From positions 1-36,849 of the IMG/VR virus record IMGVR_UViG_3300047510_002736: a stretch of DNA of 36,849 bases. One strand, written 5' to 3'. Position numbers and translations under genes: made by a program. Below, piece by piece: positions 29,792 to 35,791 of the stretch; positions within the stretch are counted from its first letter, which is position 1; each line of letters starts with the position of its first letter. Source of the DNA: a virus. Below the pieces are notes generated by a model. That model did not search any database, was not told where the DNA came from, and saw only the letters and a program-made list of their open reading frames with translations.

Positions 29792-30114
29792 ACGATAAAC
29801 AAAAGTTTTTAGAAGATCTTAAAACTGGTGTTCGATATATAGTAATCAATGACTGCTATGGCGGATTTGGTTTGAGCCCCAGAGCCATTGATGAATATCG
29901 TCGCTTGGCCTGTATCACGGATTCCGATTTTCATGATCGTGAAATTCCTCGTGATGATTCTTATCTTATAAAAGTTGTAAAACAGTTAGGTATGGGAGCG
30001 AACGGCCCCCACTCCAATCTTAAGATTGTAGAAATCCCCGGTGACGTTGAATGGCTTATTCAAGAGTATGATGGTGCAGAATGGGTAGCAGAGAAACACA
30101 GGACCTGGAGTTAA
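29788..30114 (+). CDS. hypothetical phage protein (108 aa)
   Basis: The ATG overlaps the phosphoesterase stop (ATGA). The product begins MNDKQKFLEDLKTGVRYIVINDCYGGFGLS and includes SPRAIDEYRRLACITDSDFHDREIPRDDSYLIKVVKQLG, ending with VEIPGDVEWLIQEYDGAEWVAEKHRTW. The INDCYGGFG-x-S motif followed by (L/A)-x-x-Y and the WLIQEYDG-x-EWVAE-x-HR-x-W ending recur in phage proteins near short ORF arrays. Function unknown. Confidence 0.8.
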   Translation: MNDKQKFLEDLKTGVRYIVINDCYGGFGLSPRAIDEYRRLACITDSDFHDREIPRDDSYLIKVVKQLGMGANGPHSNLKIVEIPGDVEWLIQEYDGAEWVAEKHRTWS

Positions 30115-30320
30115 TTACCAAAATATCTTTTGGTAACGATCGATATCATCAACAAGAGGATATGATCCGTTGGTGTAAAACGACCCTTGGTAAAGGAGGT
30201 TGGGGGCAATCTCTTGTCTTAGGCGATAATCGTTGGCGAGTTGATTCTATGTTTGGAAGTACTCATTTCTGGTTCAAGGAAGAAAGAGATTACTTGCTTT
30301 TTACTCTACGCTGGATGTAA
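30081..30320 (+). CDS. small phage protein, member of the tandem F-x-F...L-(K/R)-W family (1)
   Basis: The 79-residue frame overlaps its neighbour by 34 bases. Key features are QEDMIRWCKTTLGKGGWG in the middle and the ending HFWFKEERDYLLFTLRWM. The ending F-x-F-x-x-(E/D)-x-D-x-x-x-F-x-L-(K/R)-W is shared with proteins at 30320, 31074, 31599 and 31856. Family function unknown; the compact alpha/beta pattern suggests a small protein-binding module. Confidence 0.75.
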   Translation: MGSRETQDLELITKISFGNDRYHQQEDMIRWCKTTLGKGGWGQSLVLGDNRWRVDSMFGSTHFWFKEERDYLLFTLRWM

Positions 30321-30700
30321 TGTATCATTGGCAGAAAGAACTAATTAAAAAAATGACACAGCATAAAGGCAAGGGAATGCCAATAATTACCGGCCGCCGA
30401 GCAGGTTTTTCTTCTAAGGCTTTTCAAAGACTATGGGATGATTTATATAGTCGTCCAGTAGAAGATATTAAACTTAGCGAAGGTACGGTCTACGGTAGTC
30501 GCTATTACACAGCAGAGCCCGTAGGTGGTTCTTGGTTGGAAATGGAGCAATGGTGTTTAGAAACTTTCGGATCTGGTGAATACCCGATATGGGGAGAAGA
30601 CAATGCCCCAGAACCTGCACAGCGTTGGTATAAAAACAATCGCAAGTTTTGGTTTCGTGATGAATGTGATAGAATGGTATTTGTATTAAAATGGCGATAA
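30320..30700 (+). CDS. small phage protein, tandem family member (2)
   Basis: The ATG overlaps the previous stop (TAATG). The 126-residue product has an extra basic N-terminus (WQKELIKKMTQHKGKG...) and then WLEMEQWCLETFGSGEYPIWG and the family ending KFWFRDECDRMVFVLKWR. The E-x-x-x-WC segment and the D-x-x-x-F-x-L-K-W end match member 1. Confidence 0.78.
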   Translation: MYHWQKELIKKMTQHKGKGMPIITGRRAGFSSKAFQRLWDDLYSRPVEDIKLSEGTVYGSRYYTAEPVGGSWLEMEQWCLETFGSGEYPIWGEDNAPEPAQRWYKNNRKFWFRDECDRMVFVLKWR

Positions 30701-31086
30701 GAACTCTTAGACGAAAAGTCATGATTCGCGAGTACGACTTTATCAAGGTAAGGGATCAAGCATTAAGTATTGGTCTCATTGATAACGACGGAGCTCTGTA
30801 TGACAGAGTTTCGTGGACACCTCTCAATCAAGATACTCTCGAAAAACTAAAATTACAAGAAATACTTAAAGGCAAGACCGGACCTATTACTCAGGTAAAT
30901 TTAGATTTAAAAATGCCTGCAGTATTAATAGCACAGTTAAAAGATTACCTCTATAACGAAAAATACTATCATTGGAAAGTATCTATTGACGACGAAGGAT
31001 ATCTGTGCATACAATCCAAAAAGAACGCACCAAAAACTCGTTTAGGATGGGGCGTGTTTGAAAAGGATTTACAGTGTCGAATTTAG
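30691..31086 (+). CDS. hypothetical phage protein (131 aa) within the tandem family region
   Basis: The start at 30691 overlaps member 2; ATG 30721 is an alternative start. The protein contains VNLDLKMPAVLIAQLKDYLYNEKYYHWKVSIDDEGYLCIQSKK. It lacks the final L-K-W motif, so it may be a diverged member or an unrelated insertion. No domain recognised. It overlaps the GTG-started next gene by 13 bases. Confidence 0.7.
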   Translation: MAIRTLRRKVMIREYDFIKVRDQALSIGLIDNDGALYDRVSWTPLNQDTLEKLKLQEILKGKTGPITQVNLDLKMPAVLIAQLKDYLYNEKYYHWKVSIDDEGYLCIQSKKNAPKTRLGWGVFEKDLQCRI

Positions 31087-31334
31087 AAAAAGAAATCTTA
31101 GACGAGCTAGGCTCACAGATGCAAAGCGAAATTGACAAAGAAATACTTTGGGGTATGTTAGTCGGAATAGGGTGGACCCGAGTGTTACTGCCTAGATTTC
31201 ACAGTCGAGAACACTCTGTCGATGTACTTGAATGGGTTGAAGAAAATTGTAAAAATCCTTACGAACGAAAAGGCAGTGAATTTATATTTGAAAACAGTGG
31301 AGATGCTGTTAACTTCATTTTAAAATGGAAATAA
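31074..31334 (+). CDS. small phage protein, tandem family member (3), GTG start
   Basis: GTG at 31074 has AAGGA upstream. The 86-residue product begins with a Glu-rich helix (SNLEKEILDELGSQMQSEI), followed by WTRVLLPRFHSREHSVDVLEWVEENCKNPYERKGSEFIFENSGDAVNFILKWK. The last 16 residues carry the family ending F-x-F-x-x-x-x-D-A-x-x-F-x-L-K-W. Confidence 0.78.
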   Translation: MSNLEKEILDELGSQMQSEIDKEILWGMLVGIGWTRVLLPRFHSREHSVDVLEWVEENCKNPYERKGSEFIFENSGDAVNFILKWK

Positions 31335-31609
31335 AGTATAAAATCGTAGGAGATAGAGTAGAAGAAATTCGTGAAGTTACTGTTCACGAATTCACAATGG
31401 GCGACGTAGACGATCCAGACTTGTATGCTGCCCGACCTTTATACGAATGGGAACACAGCGAGCAAGGGCAATGGGTCATGAAAAATGCCTACGAGGTTCC
31501 TATATATCATCAAATGCAGGATTTTGCCATTATGGGACATAAGTACGTGATAAAGGCAAAGTTTATGGGTCCTGCACTGACAGAATGGTTGTTGAGATAT
31601 GGCAAATAA
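31325..31609 (+). CDS. small phage protein (94 aa) in the tandem family region
   Basis: It overlaps member 3 by 10 bases. MEIKYKIVGDRVEEIREVTVHEFTMGDVDDPDLYAARPLYEWEHSEQGQWVMKNAYEVPIYH is a recognisable phage pattern (HEFTMGDVDDPDLYA...P-x-x-EW-x-x-(S/T)-E-x-GQWV). It ends FMGPALTEWLLRYG, which is similar to the ends of small phage proteins of the Y-x-W...F-x-(L/M)-(K/R) type but not the L-K-W motif itself. Function unknown. Confidence 0.8.
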   Translation: MEIKYKIVGDRVEEIREVTVHEFTMGDVDDPDLYAARPLYEWEHSEQGQWVMKNAYEVPIYHQMQDFAIMGHKYVIKAKFMGPALTEWLLRYGK

Positions 31610-31865
31610 AGATTCTCCTAAATCGTTTGCTAATATGGCCCACAAACAAGTAGGATCTATTCTTTTAGAACACGATAGACTTATGGAAATTCTACAGTCC
31701 TATCATGTGGTAAGATTATCTAAAGATGACGATTTCGCTGAAAAATTAACTTGGTGTATGCAACATTGTCAAAGTAAGTTTCGAGATATTAGAGAATCTG
31801 ATTGCCGTGCTTGGTATTTTCAAAATGAACAAGATGCTAGTATCTTTGCAATGAAATGGTCTTGA
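31599..31865 (+). CDS. small phage protein, tandem family member (4)
   Basis: The 88-residue product overlaps its neighbour by 11 bases. It contains LMEILQSYHVVRLSKDDDFAEKLTWCMQHCQSKFRDI and ends AWYFQNEQDASIFAMKWS, the family motif with F-x-(N/E)-E-Q-D-A-x-x-F-x-x-K-W. Like members 1 and 2 it has a (T/Q/R)-WC pair about 40 residues before the end. Confidence 0.78.
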   Translation: MANKDSPKSFANMAHKQVGSILLEHDRLMEILQSYHVVRLSKDDDFAEKLTWCMQHCQSKFRDIRESDCRAWYFQNEQDASIFAMKWS

Positions 31866-32083
31866 AAAGAATTTTTTGGGTCGAAACTGCCCGTAGAAAT
31901 ACTTTGGCTGCTAGAGTTGAAGTACAACCTAGAGGTTGGGAAGTTGGTATCAGCGAACAGGATATGGATCCTATCCAAAAATGGTGCGAAGAACACAACT
32001 GTGGTCGTAGGATTAGTTTCGATATGATGCAGTTCAAAAATAAAAAACAGATGACTTTGTTCCTTTTGAGATGGGGACAATGA
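31856..32083 (+). CDS. small phage protein, tandem family member (5)
   Basis: The 75-residue product overlaps member 4 by 10 bases and begins MVLKRIFWVETARRN followed by TLAARVEVQPRGWEVG. It then has MDPIQKWCEEHNCGRRISFDMMQFKNKKQMTLFLLRWGQ. Both the KWC segment and the F-x-N-x-x-x-x-x-x-F-L-L-R-W ending match the family. It is the last of the array and is followed by a new promoter. Confidence 0.78.
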   Translation: MVLKRIFWVETARRNTLAARVEVQPRGWEVGISEQDMDPIQKWCEEHNCGRRISFDMMQFKNKKQMTLFLLRWGQ

Positions 32084-32091
32084 AATAGTCA

Positions 32092-32120
32092 TTGACTGCT
32101 GCTACGGTTGATGCTATAAT
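32092..32120 (+). promoter_or_regulatory. sigma-70-like promoter with extended -10
   Basis: TTGACT (32092-32097), a 17-bp spacer ending TGC, and TATAAT (32115-32120) give both a near-consensus -35 and an extended -10. It starts the operon 32208-33715. The leader contains the short frame described next. Confidence 0.82.
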
Positions 32121-32152
32121 AGTATATCATTAACGAACATAGAAAGTATCCT

Positions 32153-32182
32153 ATGCCAAGAGGCCGAGCAAAACTTCAATGA
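32153..32182 (+). other. possible nine-residue leader peptide
   Basis: An ATG at 32153 encodes MPRGRAKLQ and a TGA, 25 bases before the next gene's ATG, in the transcript made from the promoter at 32092. It has no clear ribosome-binding site beyond AGAAAG. Arg/Lys-rich leader peptides can stall ribosomes; with such a short frame chance is a real possibility. Confidence 0.25.
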
Positions 32183-32207
32183 AGTATGATAATTTCGAGG
32201 TAGTATA

Positions 32208-32657
32208 ATGCGTGAAGAACTAGACGAACAACTATGTAAAAAGTATCCTTTGATCTTTAAGAACAGACACGGGGATATGAAAGAAACTCTAATGTGTTGG
32301 GGATTTGAGTGCGGCGATGGTTGGTATCAGATATTGGACAGCCTCTGCGGCAACATCCAACATCACATTGATTGGCAAAATAAAAATCACGAAAACCACC
32401 CTGTTGTTGAACAGGTAATCGCTGTGCAGGTCAAAGAAAAGTTTGGCGGACTTCGTTTCTATTACGATGGCGGTGACGAAAAAATCCAAGGTATGGTACG
32501 TATGGCAGAATCCTGGGCAAGTCATACCTGCGAAGAATGTGGTCAGTCTGGTAAGCATCGTAGTGGTGGTTGGATCCGCACACTCTGCGATACGCATGAA
32601 GCAGAGCGACAGGCCAAATATGAAAAGTACGCCAAAGACAACGGGCTTGAACTATGA
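32208..32657 (+). CDS. conserved cysteine-rich phage protein (149 aa)
   Basis: The product starts MREELDEQLCKKYPLIFKNRHGD and contains MCWGFECGDGWYQILDSLC, VIAVQVKEKFGGLRFYYDGGD and ESWASHTCEECGQSGKHRSGGWIRTLCDTHEA. The last part has a CxxC...C-x-x-H zinc-ribbon-like arrangement. The KYP-x-(I/L)-F...WGFECGDGW(Y/F)...QVKEKFG-x-LRFY pattern is very widespread in tailed phages, with no known function. GAGG lies before the ATG. Confidence 0.88.
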   Translation: MREELDEQLCKKYPLIFKNRHGDMKETLMCWGFECGDGWYQILDSLCGNIQHHIDWQNKNHENHPVVEQVIAVQVKEKFGGLRFYYDGGDEKIQGMVRMAESWASHTCEECGQSGKHRSGGWIRTLCDTHEAERQAKYEKYAKDNGLEL

Positions 32658-32848
32658 ACGAACGAATTGCTGAACTGATGCGCGATCATGGATTACATAA
32701 ACACATCTCAGCGGACTGTCAACATCGTATGGAAATGCTGGCCGAAGTTATTATTAAAGACTGCATTGACAATGTTAAGATCTGGGAACGAGATAGTCGT
32801 AATCATATTTCGTATATGTTAAAAAATCATTTCAAGGTTGAAGAATGA
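32654..32848 (+). CDS. conserved small phage protein (64 aa)
   Basis: The ATG overlaps the previous stop (ATGA). The product begins MNERIAELMRDHGL, then MEMLAEVIIKDCIDNVKIWE and ends MLKNHFKVEE. The MNERI-x-EL...FAE-(L/V)-I-(V/I)-(R/K)-(E/D)-C...I-K-x-HF-x-V pattern is common in tailed phages and is predicted to be wholly helical. Function unknown. Confidence 0.85.
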   Translation: MNERIAELMRDHGLHKHISADCQHRMEMLAEVIIKDCIDNVKIWERDSRNHISYMLKNHFKVEE

Positions 32849-33249
32849 AAATCGGATTTAGTTTGGGTCGTTGTGTTCGAGATATTGTCAGCGGTGATGT
32901 TAGCATCGATGATGTAGCATTTATTATCACAGCTACTAGCATTCATAGTCGCGAACAACTAGACAATGTGATATCAGTTTATTGCGGAGAACCTAACTAT
33001 CTGCTAGGGCTGAACTTTGAAGAATGTCTATCTGTTGCACAGGATCTATGGGATACTAATCGACTCCTACAACCTCGAAAGCAAGGTCTTCATCGGCATA
33101 TGCAACCAGAAACTTCTGTGTGGGTTGATATTTTTCCAACTGCTCTTTCAGCTAACGACAGTGTCAAAAAAGCCTGGGATGCTTATCGTTTTATGATACA
33201 TATGGTAGAGAATGTGGACACGGAGGCCACAGAAGTTTTCAAAACATAA
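32845..33249 (+). CDS. conserved phage protein (134 aa)
   Basis: It overlaps the previous gene as ATGA. The product begins MKIGFSLGRCVRDIVSGDVS followed by IDDVAFIITATSIHSREQLDNVI, continues with DLWDTNRLLQPRKQGLHR and then VWVDIFPTALSANDSVKKAWDAYRFM. The FSLGRC-(V/I)-R-D-I...G-x-V-x-(I/L)-DDV-x-x-I-I-(T/A)-x-T motif followed by a WVDI-x-P segment recurs in T4-like marine phages. Function unknown; no membrane segment. Confidence 0.8.
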   Translation: MKIGFSLGRCVRDIVSGDVSIDDVAFIITATSIHSREQLDNVISVYCGEPNYLLGLNFEECLSVAQDLWDTNRLLQPRKQGLHRHMQPETSVWVDIFPTALSANDSVKKAWDAYRFMIHMVENVDTEATEVFKT

Positions 33250-33260
33250 GGAGAGCGTAT

Positions 33261-33449
33261 ATGGAGATAAAATCAGGCAGCAGATGGTGGACAAGCAACG
33301 GCGAAAAGTTTATAGTGTTAGCAGCGCCAACTATAGACGGCAATGATTGGGTTTATTATAGGGCTGAAAAATTAAAGAACGAAGAAGTTCAGGAATACAG
33401 TTGTTTCAAAGAAAGTTTTCTAAGTCGGTTTAGCCCCTTGCCAGAATGA
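33261..33449 (+). CDS. small conserved phage protein (62 aa)
   Basis: AAGGAGAG precedes the ATG. The product begins MEIKSGSRWWTSNGEKFIVL and continues with WVYYRAEKLKNEEVQEYSCF, ending ESFLSRFSPLPE. It folds as a small SH3-like beta-barrel by pattern (G-x-x-W...F-x-V...G-x-x-W-V-x-Y), followed by the C(F/L)-x-E-(S/A)-F-L-x-R-F-x-P ending common in phage and bacterial DUF4222-like proteins. Function unknown. Confidence 0.8.
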   Translation: MEIKSGSRWWTSNGEKFIVLAAPTIDGNDWVYYRAEKLKNEEVQEYSCFKESFLSRFSPLPE

Positions 33450-33715
33450 TAAAATTACGGTTAGAAATCCGAAATCCCTGGAGCAGAGACCGTTTTAAAA
33501 ATCTGGGCTGCGTTTTTGGTAAAATAACCAAAAATATGACCTGGGAAATAGAGCATACTTACCACGACGGTATGCTTGTAGATTTGGATTTTGAATTTAC
33601 TACCAAACAAGATCACGCAGGGCTGAGATTTTGTTTGGGCATTTTAGGATACGCTATAGGCTTTACTATCTACGATACTAGACATTGGAACAGCGAAACT
33701 AACACCTGGCAATAA
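33446..33715 (+). CDS. conserved phage protein (89 aa)
   Basis: The ATG overlaps the previous stop (ATGA). It begins MIKLRLEIRNPWSRDRFKNLG and continues KITKNMTWEIEHTYHDGMLVDLDFEFTTKQDHAGLRFCLGILGYAIGFTIYDTRHWN. The (I/L)-x-(I/L)-x-NPW-x-x-x-F...H-AG-(L/F)-x-(F/L)-x-x-x-LLGY-x-(I/V)-x-F-x-(I/L)-YD-x-RHW-(N/D) signature is widespread in tailed phages. Predicted to be a small alpha/beta protein. Function unknown. Confidence 0.85.
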   Translation: MIKLRLEIRNPWSRDRFKNLGCVFGKITKNMTWEIEHTYHDGMLVDLDFEFTTKQDHAGLRFCLGILGYAIGFTIYDTRHWNSETNTWQ

Positions 33716-33769
33716 ACAGACACTATAATAAAACAAATGATAAGTAATAGTGAATCCAGGGGAATTAAT

Positions 33770-34330
33770 GTGTCCAAAAAATTCGACGATTTCAACGCCG
33801 ATGATCGTATTGCGGTAAAACTTCTAGAAAACAGCATCTTTTATCTCTACGGAGAAATCGATGAAGAAAATATCGCAAACTGCGTCAAATGGATACTCTA
33901 CGAAAATCAAGATCCGAAAGAAAAGATCCTAACCCTGTATATCAATTCTATGGGCGGAGATCTTTACGGTGCGTTTGCTCTGATTGATATGATCAAAAAT
34001 AGCCAACATCCGGTAAGAACGATCGCTATAGGATCTGCTATGAGTGCCGCGTTCCTTATATTTGCCGCAGGACATAATGGCGAGAGATATGCTGCAAAAA
34101 ATTGTAGTTTTATGTGTCATCAATATTCTGACAGTGTATCGGGAAAACATCACGATCTAAAGGCCACTATGAGAGACGGCGAACTCTGTAATCAGCGAAT
34201 GATCGATATCCTCAAACAGGCCACAGGAATGCCGCCTAGTAGAATCAAATCAAAATTGTTGCCCGCATCTGATGTATATCTCACTGCAGAAGAATGTGTC
34301 GAGCTGGGCGTGGCAGATCATTTGACATAA
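33770..34330 (+). CDS. clpP: ClpP-like ATP-dependent protease subunit
   Basis: GTG 33770 is preferred because AGGGGAA lies 5-6 bases before it; ATG 33737 is an in-frame alternative with no binding site. From the GTG the product has 186 residues. Ser92 in GSAMSAAF and His117 in FMCHQYSD are 25 apart, as in E. coli ClpP (Ser97/His122), and the acidic residue of ASDVYLTAEEC completes the triad. NSMGGDLYGAFALIDMI forms the handle region. It can act as the proteolytic chamber with host ClpA or ClpX. As a phage enzyme it could also process virion proteins. It complements ClpS (15199) and the tmRNA. Confidence 0.9.
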   Translation: MSKKFDDFNADDRIAVKLLENSIFYLYGEIDEENIANCVKWILYENQDPKEKILTLYINSMGGDLYGAFALIDMIKNSQHPVRTIAIGSAMSAAFLIFAAGHNGERYAAKNCSFMCHQYSDSVSGKHHDLKATMRDGELCNQRMIDILKQATGMPPSRIKSKLLPASDVYLTAEECVELGVADHLT

Positions 34331-34338
34331 GGAAAAAT

Positions 34339-34581
34339 ATGAAGGTAATTGCATTAGATCCGAAAGCTAAAAAAGATGAAGAGCGTAAAATTTCTATGTT
34401 AGAAGTGTTAGCAGAAATGCAACAACAGATTGAAGAAGGGAAGATCAAAGAGTTCGTGGCCTGCTCAATGGACGAAGAAGGCGAAGCACAGATACACGCT
34501 AGTTGTTTGGATCTAGTAGGCGGAGTAGGTATGTTCGAAGTTGGCAAGCACTTACTAATCGAATCTGATAAAGTGTTGTAA
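34339..34581 (+). CDS. conserved phage protein (80 aa)
   Basis: ATG 34339 has TAAGGAAA before it; the longer frame start at 34294 lies inside clpP. The product begins MKVIALDPKAKKDEERKISM and contains LEVLAEMQQQIEEGKIKEFVACSMDEEGEAQIHASCLDLVGGVGMFEVGKHLLIESD. The (L/M)-x-x-(L/A)-x-x-x-I-x-x-G-x-(I/V)-(E/K)-(E/F)...D-x-(L/V)-GG-(I/V)-GMFE-(I/V)-GK-x-(L/I)-L motif is common in marine phages. Function unknown. Confidence 0.82.
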   Translation: MKVIALDPKAKKDEERKISMLEVLAEMQQQIEEGKIKEFVACSMDEEGEAQIHASCLDLVGGVGMFEVGKHLLIESDKVL

Positions 34582-34610
34582 AAACGCCACATAATCTGGG
34601 CATTTTTTCA

Positions 34611-34639
34611 TTGACATATAAATAAACAGACAATACAAT
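34611..34639 (+). promoter_or_regulatory. sigma-70-like promoter (upstream of the tRNA region, 1)
   Basis: TTGACA (34611-34616) and TACAAT (34634-34639) are 17 bp apart. The spacer starts TATAAATA (34617-34624), the T4-type late promoter sequence, so the site may serve at two stages of infection. Just upstream the gene end reads AAAACGCC...GGGCATTTTTT, a weak terminator (34580-34609). Confidence 0.8.
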
Positions 34640-34706
34640 CAAAGCATAGTTAATTTGTCTTGCTAAAGAAGCAACTGATCTTGAAAATCAATCTTACCAA
34701 AAGTGG

Positions 34707-34760
34707 TTGACAGCGAGACTAAATAACTATACAATAGGACTATGCGTTAGAGAAAACGCA
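34707..34760 (+). promoter_or_regulatory. sigma-70-like promoter (2) with a 5' hairpin
   Basis: TTGACA (34707-34712) and TACAAT (34730-34735) are 17 bp apart. At the expected start, TGCGTT (34743-34748) pairs with AACGCA (34755-34760) across AGAGAA, so the RNA would start with a stable hairpin. It is 96 bases after promoter 1, in tandem. Confidence 0.78.
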
Positions 34761-34786
34761 GAATTTTTAAGGAAAAGACGAAGCAA

Positions 34787-34927
34787 ATGAAAACAGTAGG
34801 ATCATCATTAAGACATTATTGTATAGCCAAACAGGTTGGTATATCCGCCTCTTGGTCTGCGATTAGTCTCTTTAATAATGATCGTACACCAGAGCTACAG
34901 TCGGGGTCCACGGAGATCATGAGTTAA
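34787..34927 (+). CDS. small protein (46 aa)
   Basis: The ATG lies 13 bases after AAGGAAAAG and encodes MKTVGSSLRHYCIAKQVGIS followed by ASWSAISLFNNDRTPELQSG and a short tail ending IMS. It lies between a tandem promoter and a strong terminator, so it forms its own transcription unit. I recognise no family. An untranslated regulatory RNA of the same extent (about 34742-34985) is an alternative reading. Confidence 0.45.
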   Translation: MKTVGSSLRHYCIAKQVGISASWSAISLFNNDRTPELQSGSTEIMS

Positions 34928-34952
34928 CTAAAAATAACTCGAACTTCAAAGG

Positions 34953-34985
34953 ACCCCAGGACTAGAAACCCTGGGGTTTTTGTTT
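34953..34985 (+). terminator. rho-independent terminator
   Basis: ACCCCAGG (34953-34960) pairs with CCTGGGGT (34969-34976) across ACTAGAAA, followed by TTTTTGTTT. It closes the unit that begins at promoter 34707. Confidence 0.92.
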
Positions 34986-34999
34986 ATGTAAAGGAAAAG

Positions 35000-35173
35000 A
35001 TGGAAAGAAAAGAAATAGATAAAAATGTGTTAAAGAGAAAAGTTGTTGAACAGGCTTACGTGTCTGCTTATACTTTAAGTGATGAACAGACACGCAAACT
35101 TATTCAAGATAAGTTTGAAAGAGCTCGTGCATTGTACGAAGCTCAAAAAAAGAGTCCTGTCTACGAAGACTAA
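35000..35173 (+). CDS. small helical protein (57 aa)
   Basis: AAGGAAAAG directly precedes the ATG. The product begins MERKEIDKNVLKRKVVEQAY and is highly charged and helical, with KLIQDKFERARALYEAQKK near its end. No family recognised; no cysteine or membrane segment. It starts 24 bases after the terminator's stem, so it may rely on read-through or an unseen promoter. Confidence 0.6.
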   Translation: MERKEIDKNVLKRKVVEQAYVSAYTLSDEQTRKLIQDKFERARALYEAQKKSPVYED

Positions 35174-35411
35174 GACTCAAGTGTGAATGGGAAACGAGGT
35201 CCCGGCGACACACTCTAATAAACACGTAAACGGGCGGCCTACCGGATGGCTTATCCTTGTGTGGATAAAAAAATGGTAGCGTATTAAAGTGTTCTTCTTT
35301 CTACCTACGAAGTGGTCAAAAAGCATAGCGGAGAACATTTTAATACACACTCTTTACCTCCGCCTGAACAGCGGTTGACAGCATAGCGGAAGAGTGTATA
35401 ATTGCTTAAAT
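35174..35411 (+). ncRNA. candidate structured RNA upstream of tRNA-Tyr
   Basis: This 238-base gap holds no convincing gene but much pairing: AGTGTG/CACACT (35180-35185 with 35209-35214) enclosing GGGA/TCCC; TTATCC/GGATAA (35251-35268); a 15-bp stem, one G-U, between 35281-35295 and 35332-35346; and ACACTCTT/AAGAGTGT (about 35347-35354 with 35390-35397) enclosing CCGC/GCGG. The bases AGCATAGCGG occur twice (from 35321 and from 35380). The extent of order suggests a functional RNA, unrecognised by me. Confidence 0.5.
35375..35402 (+). promoter_or_regulatory. possible promoter of the tRNA array
   Basis: TTGACA (35375-35380) and TATAAT (35397-35402) are 16 bp apart and end 9 bases before tRNA-Tyr. 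The same bases take part in the inverted repeats of the structured region, so the promoter reading is uncertain. Confidence 0.5.
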
Positions 35412-35500
35412 GGAAGTGTGTGCTGAATTGGTTGAAGGCAACGGACTGTAAATCCGCCACATAAGAAACATTGTAGGTTCGAATCCTACCACTTCCACCA
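35412..35500 (+). tRNA. tRNA-Tyr (GTA)
   Basis: GGAAGTG pairs with CACTTCC, and CCA is encoded. The anticodon loop reads ACTGTAAAT with GTA. A long variable arm and the T-arm GTAGG-TTCGAAT-CCTAC fit a class II tRNA-Tyr of 89 bases. Confidence 0.95.
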
Positions 35501-35708
35501 GTTCCGGTTACTACTTTCCTTAAAGTAGCGTTTGATTAGCGTGAGAGATCCGGTGGCAGAAAACCGTAAGCGTGAGGATGGAAACTACCCTTACAGACTC
35601 TGATAGGCAGAAGCTCAACTGCACACAGACAGCGAATAAATGGAGATGGACAGAGTAACAGCTCAGTAAGGGGTTTGAGTGGAAAACAAGTAGCCTTACA
35701 CGAATTTA
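35501..35708 (+). ncRNA. candidate structured RNA between tRNA-Tyr and tRNA-Asp
   Basis: No gene is visible in 208 bases. CTACTTT-CCTT-AAAGTAG (35511-35528) is a perfect hairpin; GTAAG/CTTAC (35566-35570 with 35590-35594) and GTAAGG/CCTTAC (35666-35671 with 35694-35699) close two more loops. The base composition is purine-rich with GNRA-like loops. I do not recognise a family; group I intron, RNase P and 6S patterns were not apparent. Confidence 0.45.
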
Positions 35709-35783
35709 GGTCTCAAGGTGTTCATGGACGCATACCGGCTTGTCACGCCGAAGGAGGGGGATCGTTACCCCCTGGGACCGCCA
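35709..35783 (+). tRNA. tRNA-Asp (GTC)
   Basis: GGTCTCA pairs with TGGGACC (one G-U), with discriminator G and encoded CCA, as expected for Asp. The anticodon loop TTGTCAC gives GTC. Oddities: a C-A mismatch at the base of the anticodon stem and a T-loop reading ATCGTTA instead of TTCRAxx, so it may be divergent or partly degenerate. Confidence 0.75.
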
Positions 35784-35791
35784 AAGTTTAT

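Noticed and set aside
35501-35708. Group I intron or RNase P RNA in the gap after tRNA-Tyr.
   Set aside because: The tRNAs on both sides are uninterrupted and the conserved core motifs of either RNA were not found by eye.
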